Under the pieces are notes generated by a model. It saw only the letters and a program-made list of their open reading frames with translations. It was not told where the DNA came from and ran no database searches. A stretch of DNA of 33,010 bases from contig JABGOT010000084.1 in the NCBI GenBank assembly GCA_018648985.1, positions 1,470 through 34,479 on the forward strand, given 5' to 3'. The position numbers and the translations under genes are program-made. Shown here piece after piece: positions 17,402-24,583 of this stretch. Positions within the stretch are counted from its first letter, which is position 1; every line of letters starts with the position of its first letter. Origin of the DNA: Candidatus Ruthturnera sp. GTDB lineage: Bacteria > Pseudomonadota > Gammaproteobacteria > PS1 > Pseudothioglobaceae.

Positions 17402-18394
17402 ATGCAAGATTTAATCAATCCAATTTTCCAATCACCAGAAAACCTTGAATCTGCCTTTGTTGATGGCTTAGACAATATGCTAGCCCAAGACGAACTTGGT
17501 GTTTTTATTTTAGTGTTGGCTAACGCACTATTTGACGACAAACTTTGGAAGTTATTAAAACCAAAATTAATCAAAAAATTTGAACACCTAAAATCTCAGC
17601 CTATTACTGGTGCAGATGACGATGTCGCTGTATTTAACAAACTCATTAAGCTTGACTTAAACGAACTGGAAGTCACCAAATGGCGTGAGATCGGTGGTTT
17701 CGAGGTACAATATAATCCACTACGAGCATTACGCCCACAACGACTATCTGGTGCCAAAACTCAGGGGATGAATGCTGAATTTGATGAAAATGGCTTTCAC
17801 TTTAACAAACCGTTTTTACAAAAAGAAATATTCTGGTCTGGGCAATTTTTCTCCAAAAATGTTTCATTGTTTTACAACAAGTTTCCTTTTGCTAATTTTC
17901 ACGGATTGGTTGTGGTTGAAAGTGAAAAACAACATCCACAACTATTAACTTATGAACTACATCAATTTGCTTGGATGATGACCAACACGGTGTCGCTTAA
18001 TATTCCTGGTTTTTCACTGGCTTATAATGCTTATGGTGCTTATGCGTCAGTCAACCATTTTCATTTACAATGCTTTGTTAGAGACAAAGCATTGCCGATT
18101 GAAAATGATGAAAAATACCCGCTGGTTAATTACACATTTCAAAGTGTTGGTGACGCCTGGGAATTCATTGAAGCACTGCATCGAGATGAGCAACCTTATA
18201 ACTTAGTTTATCAAAATAACAAAATTTTGTGCGTGGTTAGGCAACGCCAAGATGATTACACACATGCCGATTGGACGGCGGGTTATGCCTGGTATGAGGC
18301 TTGTGGCGGTGTGAGTACGTTTGATTTAGACAGTTTTAACAACCTCAAAGAGTTAGATTTGAAAGAAGAATTGCTAAAATTAAAAATAACTTAG
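17402..18394 (+). CDS. HIT/GalT-superfamily nucleotide phosphorylase or transferase-like protein
   Basis: A 330-residue protein. The central part has 'YNPLRALRPQRLSG' (about 104-117), 'YNKFPFANFHGLVVVE' (158-173) and 'SVNHFHLQCF' (216-225). The His-Phe-His-Leu-Gln triplet (H219, H221, Q223) matches the HxHxQ nucleophile motif of the GalT/Ap4A phosphorylase/GDP-hexose phosphorylase branch of the histidine-triad superfamily. The first 90 residues are an uncharacterised helical region. The most likely chemistry is nucleotidyl transfer or phosphorolysis of a dinucleotide or sugar nucleotide; I cannot name the substrate. The ATG has no Shine-Dalgarno and is preceded by an AT-rich 140-bp spacer without a clear promoter. 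Confidence 0.7.
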   Translation: MQDLINPIFQSPENLESAFVDGLDNMLAQDELGVFILVLANALFDDKLWKLLKPKLIKKFEHLKSQPITGADDDVAVFNKLIKLDLNELEVTKWREIGGFEVQYNPLRALRPQRLSGAKTQGMNAEFDENGFHFNKPFLQKEIFWSGQFFSKNVSLFYNKFPFANFHGLVVVESEKQHPQLLTYELHQFAWMMTNTVSLNIPGFSLAYNAYGAYASVNHFHLQCFVRDKALPIENDEKYPLVNYTFQSVGDAWEFIEALHRDEQPYNLVYQNNKILCVVRQRQDDYTHADWTAGYAWYEACGGVSTFDLDSFNNLKELDLKEELLKLKIT

Positions 18395-18419
18395 TAATTT
18401 AGTAGATTACTTAAAATCG

Positions 18420-18439
18420 TTTTTTTTTTTTGCTATAAT
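18420..18439 (+). promoter_or_regulatory. extended -10 promoter behind a T12 tract, upstream of glyQ
   Basis: Twelve T's (18420-18431) are followed directly by TGC-TATAAT (-10 at 18434-18439), an extended -10 element. No -35 consensus is visible; the spacer is the homopolymer. The predicted start near 18446 coincides with the base of the first leader hairpin. Confidence 0.7.
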
Positions 18440-18445
18440 GGCTCC

Positions 18446-18578
18446 ATTGTTAAAAAGTCATGTTTTTAATAATACAGCTAGAAGGCTTAATATCTCCATA
18501 TATTATTTAACTGCCTTTTAGTTTTTTGGGGGTTTAAATTTAATTCTTCTCGGCTTTTAATCAAAGCCCCCATCTTTT
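18446..18578 (+). ncRNA. structured leader RNA or small RNA upstream of glyQ (unrecognised class)
   Basis: Three stems can be drawn directly after the promoter. H1 pairs 18446-18456 with 18463-18473 (11 bp, one G-U, loop GTCATG). H2 pairs AGAAGGC (18480-18486) with GCCTTTT (18513-18519) and has an inner 6-bp stem closing a CTCCAT loop; it is followed by a T6 run. H3 pairs TGGGGGTTT (18527-18535) with AAAGCCCCCA (18564-18572) and is followed by TCTTTT. A competing stem GGCTTT (18552-18557) with AAAGCC (18563-18568) uses the same 3' strand. It could be a glyQ leader with an attenuator-like switch, or an independent RNA of about 130 nt. No family was recognised; the rest of the gap to glyQ (18579-18658) shows nothing further. 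Confidence 0.55.
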
Positions 18579-18658
18579 AACTCTAAAGCTCTTTTCAAAT
18601 AAGTCATATACGCGCTATTGATGCGGTAAAATTTTTTGTTATTTTTCCTAAATTTCGT

Positions 18659-19558
18659 ATGTCAATTTCAGACTTAGATGCAACTGCATCGTTTCAAAAT
18701 TTAATCTTAAAATTACAGTCATTTTGGGCATCCAAGGGTTGTACATTACTACAGCCATTTGATATGGAAATGGGTGCAGGTACGTTTCACCCCGCCACTT
18801 TTTTGCGCGCCATTGGTCCTGAGCCGTGGAAAGCCGCTTATGTTCAGCCTTCTCGCCGCCCTACTGATGGGCGCTACGGTGAAAACCCAAACCGCCTTGG
18901 GCATTATTATCAATTTCAAGTATTACTTAAGCCTTCGCCTAAAGACATTCAAGATCTTTATTTAGAGTCTTTAACTGAGATTGGTATTGACCTCACCATG
19001 CACGATGTGCGTTTTGTGGAAGACAATTGGGAGTCGCCAACACTTGGTGCTTGGGGTTTGGGTTGGGAGATCTGGCTAAACGGCATGGAGGTTTCTCAAT
19101 TTACTTATTTCCAACAAGTCGGCGGCCTGCCTTGTAAACCAGTTGCCGGTGAGCTTACTTATGGATTGGAGCGCTTAGCTATGTATCTGCAAGGTGTTGA
19201 CTCTGTGTTTGACTTAGTGTGGGTAGAAGGTGTGAGTTACGGTGATGTATTCCATCAAAATGAAGTAGAGCAGTCAAAGTACAATTTTGAAATTGCAGAT
19301 ACTGATGTATTATTTAGACAGTTCGATGAAGCAGAAGCCATGAATGAAAAACTGATAGAAGAGTCGCTGCCTTATCCTGCTTACGAACAAGTAATGAAGG
19401 CATCGCATTTTTTCAACCTACTTGATGCACGCCATGCGATTAGCGTGACTGACCGTGCAAGGTTTATTCGCCGTGTACGTGCCATGAGCCAAAAAGTCGC
19501 GCAAGCGTATTATGATTCTCGTGAAGCACTGGGTTTTCCAATGTTGGAGAAAAAATAA
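18659..19558 (+). CDS. glyQ: glycyl-tRNA synthetase alpha subunit
   Basis: A 299-residue catalytic class II alpha subunit that activates glycine. Class II motifs are clear: '[20 protein letters not shown]', '[20 protein letters not shown]' and '[15 protein letters not shown]'. Length is normal. The start lacks a good Shine-Dalgarno. The gene is unlinked to glyS and has its own unusual structured leader. yqaA follows after 6 nt, so translation genes and envelope genes share this transcript. Confidence 0.97.
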   Translation: MSISDLDATASFQNLILKLQSFWASKGCTLLQPFDMEMGAGTFHPATFLRAIGPEPWKAAYVQPSRRPTDGRYGENPNRLGHYYQFQVLLKPSPKDIQDLYLESLTEIGIDLTMHDVRFVEDNWESPTLGAWGLGWEIWLNGMEVSQFTYFQQVGGLPCKPVAGELTYGLERLAMYLQGVDSVFDLVWVEGVSYGDVFHQNEVEQSKYNFEIADTDVLFRQFDEAEAMNEKLIEESLPYPAYEQVMKASHFFNLLDARHAISVTDRARFIRRVRAMSQKVAQAYYDSREALGFPMLEKK

Positions 19559-19564
19559 CCCTGC

Positions 19565-20137
19565 ATGCAAATCTTTTCTAGACTTTATCAAAAAGCACTG
19601 GATTGGGCGCAGAGCAAATACGCCATTTATTGGCTTTCTATTGTTAGTTTTTTAGAGTCGTCAATCCTACCCTATCCACCGCCAGATGTGATTTTGGCGC
19701 CGATGTCACTCAAGCAACCAAACAAAGCTTATTATTACGCATTAGTTTGTACAATCACCTCAGTACTCGGTGGTTTAGCAGGTTATTTTTTAGGGGAAAT
19801 ATTACTTAATTTCCTACTTGGATACGGCTTAATCAAGGTAGAGATGATTGAGGTTGCAAAACAGTGGTTTGATCAATATGATATTTGGTTCGTTGGTTTG
19901 GCTGCATTCAGTCCACTACCTTACAAACTGGCCACGATTACGGCTGGAACCATGAATATGGCGCTGTTGCCATTTGTCTTGATTTCACTATTGGCACGTG
20001 GTGCTCGCTATTATTTAGTGGCTTTCTTGGTAAGAAAATTTGGCACTCAAGCCGACGTTTGGCTACAAAAGCATATCGATCGATTGGGTTATGTTTTGGT
20101 TGTTGTTGTGATTTTAGGAATTTGGTATGTTAATTAA
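19565..20137 (+). CDS. yqaA: YqaA/DedA-family (SNARE-associated) inner-membrane protein
   Basis: A 190-residue membrane protein with four or five hydrophobic segments. 'SFLESSILPYPPPDVILAPM' is the YqaA version of the DedA motif, and 'FSPLPYKLATITAGTMNM' is the second conserved loop with the G-rich turn. DedA proteins are linked to lipid-carrier flipping and membrane-potential maintenance; the YqaA branch is uncharacterised. In many gammaproteobacteria it lies in pcm-yqaA-nlpD-rpoS, and the overlap here with an nlpD-like gene (11 nt) preserves part of that order. Confidence 0.88.
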   Translation: MQIFSRLYQKALDWAQSKYAIYWLSIVSFLESSILPYPPPDVILAPMSLKQPNKAYYYALVCTITSVLGGLAGYFLGEILLNFLLGYGLIKVEMIEVAKQWFDQYDIWFVGLAAFSPLPYKLATITAGTMNMALLPFVLISLLARGARYYLVAFLVRKFGTQADVWLQKHIDRLGYVLVVVVILGIWYVN

Positions 20138-20660
20138 ATTATTCACTCTTGCTTTTGTATCTATAACACTCAGCGGGTGTCTTTCATCCTCACCAAAGCC
20201 TGCCGTCATTATTGTTGAAAAATCAATCAACCAGCAAAATATTGATGAAACTCGCCTTGAAAGTAAGTCTGAAGTCATTGAAGAATCCAAGAAAACAACA
20301 AGCAAAAAAGAAGTGTCGACAAAAAGTTGGGATATTCCAGTGACTGGAAAAGTGGTAAAAACCTTCTCTAAAAAACACCAGGGTCTGACCTTTAACACTA
20401 AGCCTGGGCAAGCCGTTCGCGCTATTCGTGATGGTGTTGTTACCTATAGTGGTGACAACATAAAAGGCCATGGCAAGATGATTACCATCAAGCACCCACT
20501 GGGTTTTTATAGCTCATATACTCAAAATCAAAACCTTAACGTCGGCAATGGCGATGAAGTTAAAAAAGGGCAGATTATCGCCTTAACCGGTAATCATAAT
20601 TTTTACTTTGAAATGAAAAAATTTAAAGCGCCAATTAATCCACTCAAATACTTGAAATAA
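20127..20660 (+). CDS. NlpD/EnvC-like LytM-domain lipoprotein lacking catalytic residues
   Basis: A 177-residue lipoprotein: signal peptide with lipobox 'LSGC' (Cys18), a Ser/Lys/Glu-rich linker to about residue 68, then a LytM (M23-like) domain: 'WDIPVTGKVVKTFS', 'GLTFNTKPGQAVRAI', 'GHGKMITIKHPLGFYSSY' and 'HNFYFEMKKFKAPINPLKYL'. Normal M23 enzymes have HxxxD in the second and HxH in the last motif; here they read GLTFN and FYFEM, so zinc ligands are absent. This is the pattern of amidase activators such as NlpD and EnvC. The LysM domain of classical NlpD is missing. It probably activates a cell-separation amidase. Confidence 0.8.
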   Translation: MLIKLFTLAFVSITLSGCLSSSPKPAVIIVEKSINQQNIDETRLESKSEVIEESKKTTSKKEVSTKSWDIPVTGKVVKTFSKKHQGLTFNTKPGQAVRAIRDGVVTYSGDNIKGHGKMITIKHPLGFYSSYTQNQNLNVGNGDEVKKGQIIALTGNHNFYFEMKKFKAPINPLKYLK

Positions 20661-20677
20661 CAGCTAAAATACTGATT

Positions 20678-21703
20678 ATGAATGAATTTTTACAAAGTTT
20701 AACACCGATTCAAACTGTTGGAATCTTGCTTGGTATCGCCTTTATGGCACATATCATTTTAGCTGCCGTTCTTAAAAAAGTTATCTCTCACGTGAGTAAA
20801 ACCAAAATCCAATGGGATGACCATCTGATTAAAGCCATTTCTGCGCCACTCAAAGTGCTGATTTGGTTTGGTTGGATTTACTTCTCATTAGATGCTTTCA
20901 AAGGGCAAATTGAAGCACTTAATAAAGTGGTTGAATATATTGATATCGCCCCAATTTTTATTGTGACTTGGGGAATTGTTCGCATGGTTTCAGGCATGGA
21001 AAACTATATGCTTGAGCGAAAAACAAACGTTGATAACGACTCGGTAAGATTGTTCTCACGTTTAATTAAAATTCTAATTGTTATCGCCATTGCCTTAGGT
21101 ATTGCTCAGTACTTAGGTTTTTCAATTTCCAGCTTACTGACCTTTGGTGGTGTGGGTGGTATTGTGATGGGTTTTGCCGCTAAAGATATGTTGAGTAATA
21201 TTTTTGGTGGATTAATGATCCAAATGGATAAGCCTTTTTCAACCGGTGATTGGATTCGATCTAGCAAGTTTGAAGGCACGGTAGAAAAAATCGGCTGGCG
21301 TATGACCCGCATTCGAACCTTTGCTAAAAACCCAGTTTACATTCCTAATTCTATTTTTGCTTCAATCCCAATTGAAACACCTTCTCGTATGACTAATCGT
21401 CGCATTAAAGAAGTGATTGGCATTCGTTATGATGATATTGCACAAATACCCGCTATTGTTGATGAGGTAGAGGCTTTATTAAAAGCACATAAAGACATTG
21501 ATCAATCTGAATCTCTACGCGTGTATTTCAATTACTTTAACGCTTCGTCACTTGATTTTAATGTTTACGCCTTCACCAAGACTACCAGTAAAGACGAGTA
21601 CCAACGTGTGAAGCAGCAAATATTACTCGATGTGGCGGATATTATTGCCAAACATAAAGCTGAAATTGCCTACCCAACACAAACGCTACACATTCAAAAG
21701 TAA
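20678..21703 (+). CDS. MscS-family mechanosensitive channel
   Basis: A 341-residue channel with several N-terminal hydrophobic helices and the pore-lining helix '[20 protein letters not shown]' (about 156-175), followed by '[19 protein letters not shown]', the strongly conserved start of the beta domain. The C-terminal alpha/beta vestibule domain is complete. It belongs to the larger MscS relatives of the YbdG/YnaI kind, with extra N-terminal helices relative to MscS. It occupies the place usually held by rpoS after nlpD. Its stop overlaps the miaB start (TAATG). Confidence 0.93.
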   Translation: MNEFLQSLTPIQTVGILLGIAFMAHIILAAVLKKVISHVSKTKIQWDDHLIKAISAPLKVLIWFGWIYFSLDAFKGQIEALNKVVEYIDIAPIFIVTWGIVRMVSGMENYMLERKTNVDNDSVRLFSRLIKILIVIAIALGIAQYLGFSISSLLTFGGVGGIVMGFAAKDMLSNIFGGLMIQMDKPFSTGDWIRSSKFEGTVEKIGWRMTRIRTFAKNPVYIPNSIFASIPIETPSRMTNRRIKEVIGIRYDDIAQIPAIVDEVEALLKAHKDIDQSESLRVYFNYFNASSLDFNVYAFTKTTSKDEYQRVKQQILLDVADIIAKHKAEIAYPTQTLHIQK

Positions 21704-23028
21704 TGCCATTATCTAAACTACACATTCGCACTTTCGGGTGTCAGATGAATGAGTACGACTCTAATAAAATGAGTGACGTACTTAAGCACTCACATGGCTT
21801 AGAATTGACCGATGATGCGCTTGAGGCAGATGTACTCTTGCTCAACACTTGTTCTATTCGTGAAAAAGCCCAAGAAAAACTGTTTCATCAGCTGGGTCGT
21901 TGGCGCAAACTGAAAGAAAAAAATCCTAATTTAGTGATTGGTGTTGGTGGCTGTGTTGCCTCACAAGAAGGTGAGTTGATTTTAAAACGCGCACCTTATG
22001 TAGATATGATCTTTGGTCCGCAAACATTGCACCGATTACCCAATATGCTCAGTGATGCATTGGGTGATAAAGAAGTGAGTATCGATATCTCTTTTCCAGA
22101 AATTGAGAAATTTGACCATTTGCCTGAGCCAGAAACTAACAGTGTCACTGCTTTTGTTTCTATTATGGAAGGTTGTTCAAAATACTGCACTTTTTGTGTA
22201 GTGCCTTATACACGTGGTGAAGAGGTTTCACGCCCGTTTAATGATGTGATTAACGAAGTGCAAATCTTGGCCAATCAAGGTGTTAGAGAGGTAAATCTAC
22301 TCGGGCAAAATGTTAACGCCTACCAAGGTTTAATGGATGATGGTCAGAGTGCCGATCTAGCCCTACTCATTAATATTGTTGCTCAAATTGAGGACATTGA
22401 TCGCATTCGTTACACGACTTCTCACCCGGTTGAATTTAGTGACAGTTTGATCCAGGCGTATGCCGAAGTACCTGAGTTAGTATCACACTTACACTTACCA
22501 ATTCAAAGTGGGTCTGACAAGATCTTGACATTAATGAAGCGCGGCCATACTGCACTTGAATACAAGTCAAAAATCAGACGATTGCGTGAGATTCGCCCCG
22601 ATATTTCAATTTCTAGTGACTTTATTATTGGATTTCCTGGCGAGACCGATCAAGACTTTGACAACACCATGAAACTCATTAATGACATTACTTTTGATAA
22701 ATCCTTTAGTTTTATCTATTCTGCACGCCCTGGTACACCAGCAGCAAGTTACCCAGATGATGTGGATATGCAAATTAAAAAAGACCGTTTGTCATTGGTA
22801 CAAAAGACCATCGATGAATCTACCGAGGTCATTTCAAAATCAATGATTGGTAGTGTGCAAAAAGTTTTGGTTGAAAATAAAGCCAGAAAAGATGACAACC
22901 TATTCGGTAAAACTGAAAACATGCGTAACACTCACTTTAAAGGTGATGAGTCTTTGATTGGGAAAATTGTCAACGTTAAAATAACCGATGCACGTGGCAA
23001 CTCTTTAATAGGGAAGCTGATTGACTAG
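21703..23028 (+). CDS. miaB: tRNA-2-methylthio-N6-dimethylallyladenosine synthase
   Basis: A 441-residue radical-SAM methylthiotransferase acting on i6A37 of tRNAs. The N-terminal domain has three Cys for the auxiliary cluster ('[10 protein letters not shown]', 'NTCSIRE', 'GGCVASQEG'). The radical-SAM motif is '[17 protein letters not shown]' near residues 157-173. The C terminus is a TRAM domain. In many relatives miaB is directly followed by phoH-ybeY; here an oppositely oriented copper block separates miaB from phoH. No clear terminator follows, only a weak 7-bp hairpin at 23039-23060. Confidence 0.98.
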   Translation: MPLSKLHIRTFGCQMNEYDSNKMSDVLKHSHGLELTDDALEADVLLLNTCSIREKAQEKLFHQLGRWRKLKEKNPNLVIGVGGCVASQEGELILKRAPYVDMIFGPQTLHRLPNMLSDALGDKEVSIDISFPEIEKFDHLPEPETNSVTAFVSIMEGCSKYCTFCVVPYTRGEEVSRPFNDVINEVQILANQGVREVNLLGQNVNAYQGLMDDGQSADLALLINIVAQIEDIDRIRYTTSHPVEFSDSLIQAYAEVPELVSHLHLPIQSGSDKILTLMKRGHTALEYKSKIRRLREIRPDISISSDFIIGFPGETDQDFDNTMKLINDITFDKSFSFIYSARPGTPAASYPDDVDMQIKKDRLSLVQKTIDESTEVISKSMIGSVQKVLVENKARKDDNLFGKTENMRNTHFKGDESLIGKIVNVKITDARGNSLIGKLID

Positions 23029-23258
23029 TTATAAACCGCCTCAAAAGGCTGAGTTTGAGGAATGCCAACAGGAAGAACGCTTAATGTTAAAAACTTTTCT
23101 TTACTAATTTCTATCCTGCAGGATGCTTTAGAAATTTGACAGTCTGTTGCCTTAATAAGACACTGTATTTTATCTTGTACAGAATTTTTATACTAATATC
23201 CGAAAACAATTAACGCTATCGAAACAATCATAGTCAGAATAAGTATTTTCTTATGCAA
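23025..23258 (-). pseudogene. broken third gene of the copper operon, interrupted by an in-frame TAG
   Basis: Starting at TTG 23258, 7 nt after the SCO stop and preceded by GAGAG, the minus strand encodes a 21-residue membrane anchor (M/LHKKILILTMIVSIALI, then VFGY). A TAG follows at 23195-23193, then the same frame continues for 55 codons to a TAG at 23027-23025, which overlaps the miaB stop. The second part has 'CLIKATDCQISKASCRIEIS' and 'LTLSVLPVGIPQTQPFEA'. Cys-rich CxI...C followed by P..IP..+P recalls small periplasmic proteins that accompany SCO genes; those are longer, so the 3' end also looks lost. A remnant is the simplest reading; a sequencing error or amber read-through is possible. 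Confidence 0.6.
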
Positions 23259-23265
23259 AGAGCTC

Positions 23266-23940
23266 TCAATAATTATCAATAATTAGCTTAATATCTTTTG
23301 CCATCTCTCTTGGTTTGTGAGGGGCTGGAAACCCTGCAAAAATTTGACCATCTGGTGATAACAAATAAAGCCAGGCAGTGTGATTGATTGAGTAGCTATT
23401 TACGCCGTCTGGCATTACTTGGCCATTAGGAATTAAAACCGTCTTCCCGTCAATTTCAATTGAACGCTCATAGTAAGTACCAAATGGCTTAATCAATCGA
23501 TCGATTTGACCTTGATCACCAGAAACACCCATAAAGTCTTTATCAAAATAGGTCATGTAAGTTTTAAGCACCTTAGGTGTGTCCCTTTTAGGGTCAAAAG
23601 TAATAGCAACAAATTCAGGTGTAGTCTGTAAGCTACTATCCTTTAATATCGTTTTTAGTGATACCATATCCATTAGAATGGTTGGGCATACATCGGGGCA
23701 ATGTGTGTAAATAAAGGTCACTAGCGTCCATTTGTCTTTTAAACGGGCGTTATTGTATGGGCTTTCATTGTGATCAATTAATGAAAAAATAGGTAATTTT
23801 CTATCTGTATTATGCAGAACGTGAGAAACCTTAAGTTCTTTCTTTAAGGATTGATAATTAGTATCAGTATTGATAGAAAACACCGAAACCCCTATTGAAA
23901 CAATAAAGGCAACAGTGATTAATAAAGTGGTTTTAGACAT
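23266..23940 (-). CDS. SCO1/SenC-family copper chaperone
   Basis: A 224-residue membrane-anchored periplasmic thioredoxin-fold protein that delivers copper to, or reduces, the CuA site of cytochrome oxidase. It has a hydrophobic anchor at residues 5-23, the copper-binding 'HCPDVCPTILMDM' near residue 80, the conserved 'AITFDPKRDTP', and the distal His in 'NHTAWLYLLSPDG'. All three copper ligands (two Cys, one His) are present. Its start overlaps the PCuAC stop (TAATG), so the two are translationally coupled. Confidence 0.95.
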   Translation of the reverse strand: MSKTTLLITVAFIVSIGVSVFSINTDTNYQSLKKELKVSHVLHNTDRKLPIFSLIDHNESPYNNARLKDKWTLVTFIYTHCPDVCPTILMDMVSLKTILKDSSLQTTPEFVAITFDPKRDTPKVLKTYMTYFDKDFMGVSGDQGQIDRLIKPFGTYYERSIEIDGKTVLIPNGQVMPDGVNSYSINHTAWLYLLSPDGQIFAGFPAPHKPREMAKDIKLIIDNY

Positions 23941-24437
23941 TAATGCGCATGATGATTGTGATCTATCATTATTTTACCCTTTCTCACAACAGCATGAACC
24001 ATCTGTGTCGTTCCATTATCAAACTTTAGGGTGATCATTACTACCTCACCCTCTTTAGGTACTGTATTTGGTCCAATCAACATAATATGCCAACTTCCAG
24101 GCTTTAAGCTCAAACCACCATTAGCATTAATTGGCATAAACTCTTGTTTGGTCATTTTCATTAGGCCATCTTGGTTAGTGGTTCTGTGTAACTCCACGCG
24201 CTGGTAGCCTTTTGCATACGCAGACAGTAATTTAACCGTGGCATTAGTATTGTTGCTAATTTGCATAAATAGACCTAACATCGGAGCATTAGGTGGTGCA
24301 GACCTAACCCACGGATCGTGTATCACCACACCTGTAGGTTGATGACTCATAGAGTGATTATGCTCCATTGCAGAAGCTGAGTTAAAGCTTGTTATTGCAA
24401 TAAGCGCTAAAATGGTTGTTTTTATTTTATTAAACAT
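23940..24437 (-). CDS. PCu(A)C-family periplasmic copper chaperone with His-rich ends
   Basis: A 165-residue secreted protein. The signal peptide MFNKIKTTILALIAITSF ends in 'NSASA'. The mature protein opens with His/Met-rich 'MEHNHSMSHQ' and closes with 'DHNHHAH'. The core has 'IHDPWVRSAPPNAPMLGLFM' and 'VELHRTTNQDGLMKM', then 'LKPGSWHIMLIGP', the PCuAC fold. The usual HxM site reads H-R-T, so the copper site may be altered and helped by the tails. ATG 24437 has AAAGGA upstream; an upstream in-frame ATG at 24467 adds ten residues without a good ribosome site. It acts with SCO in CuA assembly. Confidence 0.9.
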   Translation of the reverse strand: MFNKIKTTILALIAITSFNSASAMEHNHSMSHQPTGVVIHDPWVRSAPPNAPMLGLFMQISNNTNATVKLLSAYAKGYQRVELHRTTNQDGLMKMTKQEFMPINANGGLSLKPGSWHIMLIGPNTVPKEGEVVMITLKFDNGTTQMVHAVVRKGKIMIDHNHHAH

Positions 24438-24473
24438 GTGTTTTTCCTTTAAGTGAGGCCTTTGCATAAACTA

Positions 24474-24542
24474 GGGGTGATTAGAAAAAATCGTTATAAA
24501 TTATATATAAAACACTTGAATAAGTGGGGTGATTAGCAAAAA
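24474..24542 (-). promoter_or_regulatory. promoter region of the copper operon with paired direct repeats
   Basis: On the minus strand a TATAAT (24505-24500) lies 63 bp before the PCuAC ATG. It is bracketed by two direct repeats of GGGGTGATTAG (plus-strand 24474-24484 and 24526-24536, 52 bp apart, each followed after one base by at least five A's). An inverted repeat CACTTGAATAAGTG covers 24513-24526 near the -35 position. The geometry suggests an operator pair; no regulator is identified. Confidence 0.45.
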
Positions 24543-24583
24543 TTCAATTTTTACCCAATCAGAGCAGATGATAAAATAACACC

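Noticed and set aside
18393-18431. AGTAAT/ATTACT stem plus T12 as a terminator for the HIT-like gene
   Set aside because: The stem is weak and AT-only apart from one pair, and it is separated from the T-run by several bases; I treat the T12 as part of the promoter instead.
23039-23060. CCTCAAA/TTTGAGG hairpin after miaB as a terminator
   Set aside because: Stem of only 7 bp, no T-run, and the sequence is coding-like on the other strand.
23113-23124. 12-bp perfect palindrome ATCCTGCAGGAT
   Set aside because: Falls within the second half of the broken copper-operon gene; a single short palindrome is not informative.
23136-23141. Perfect TTGACA
   Set aside because: No -10 box at a suitable distance and no gene downstream on that strand.
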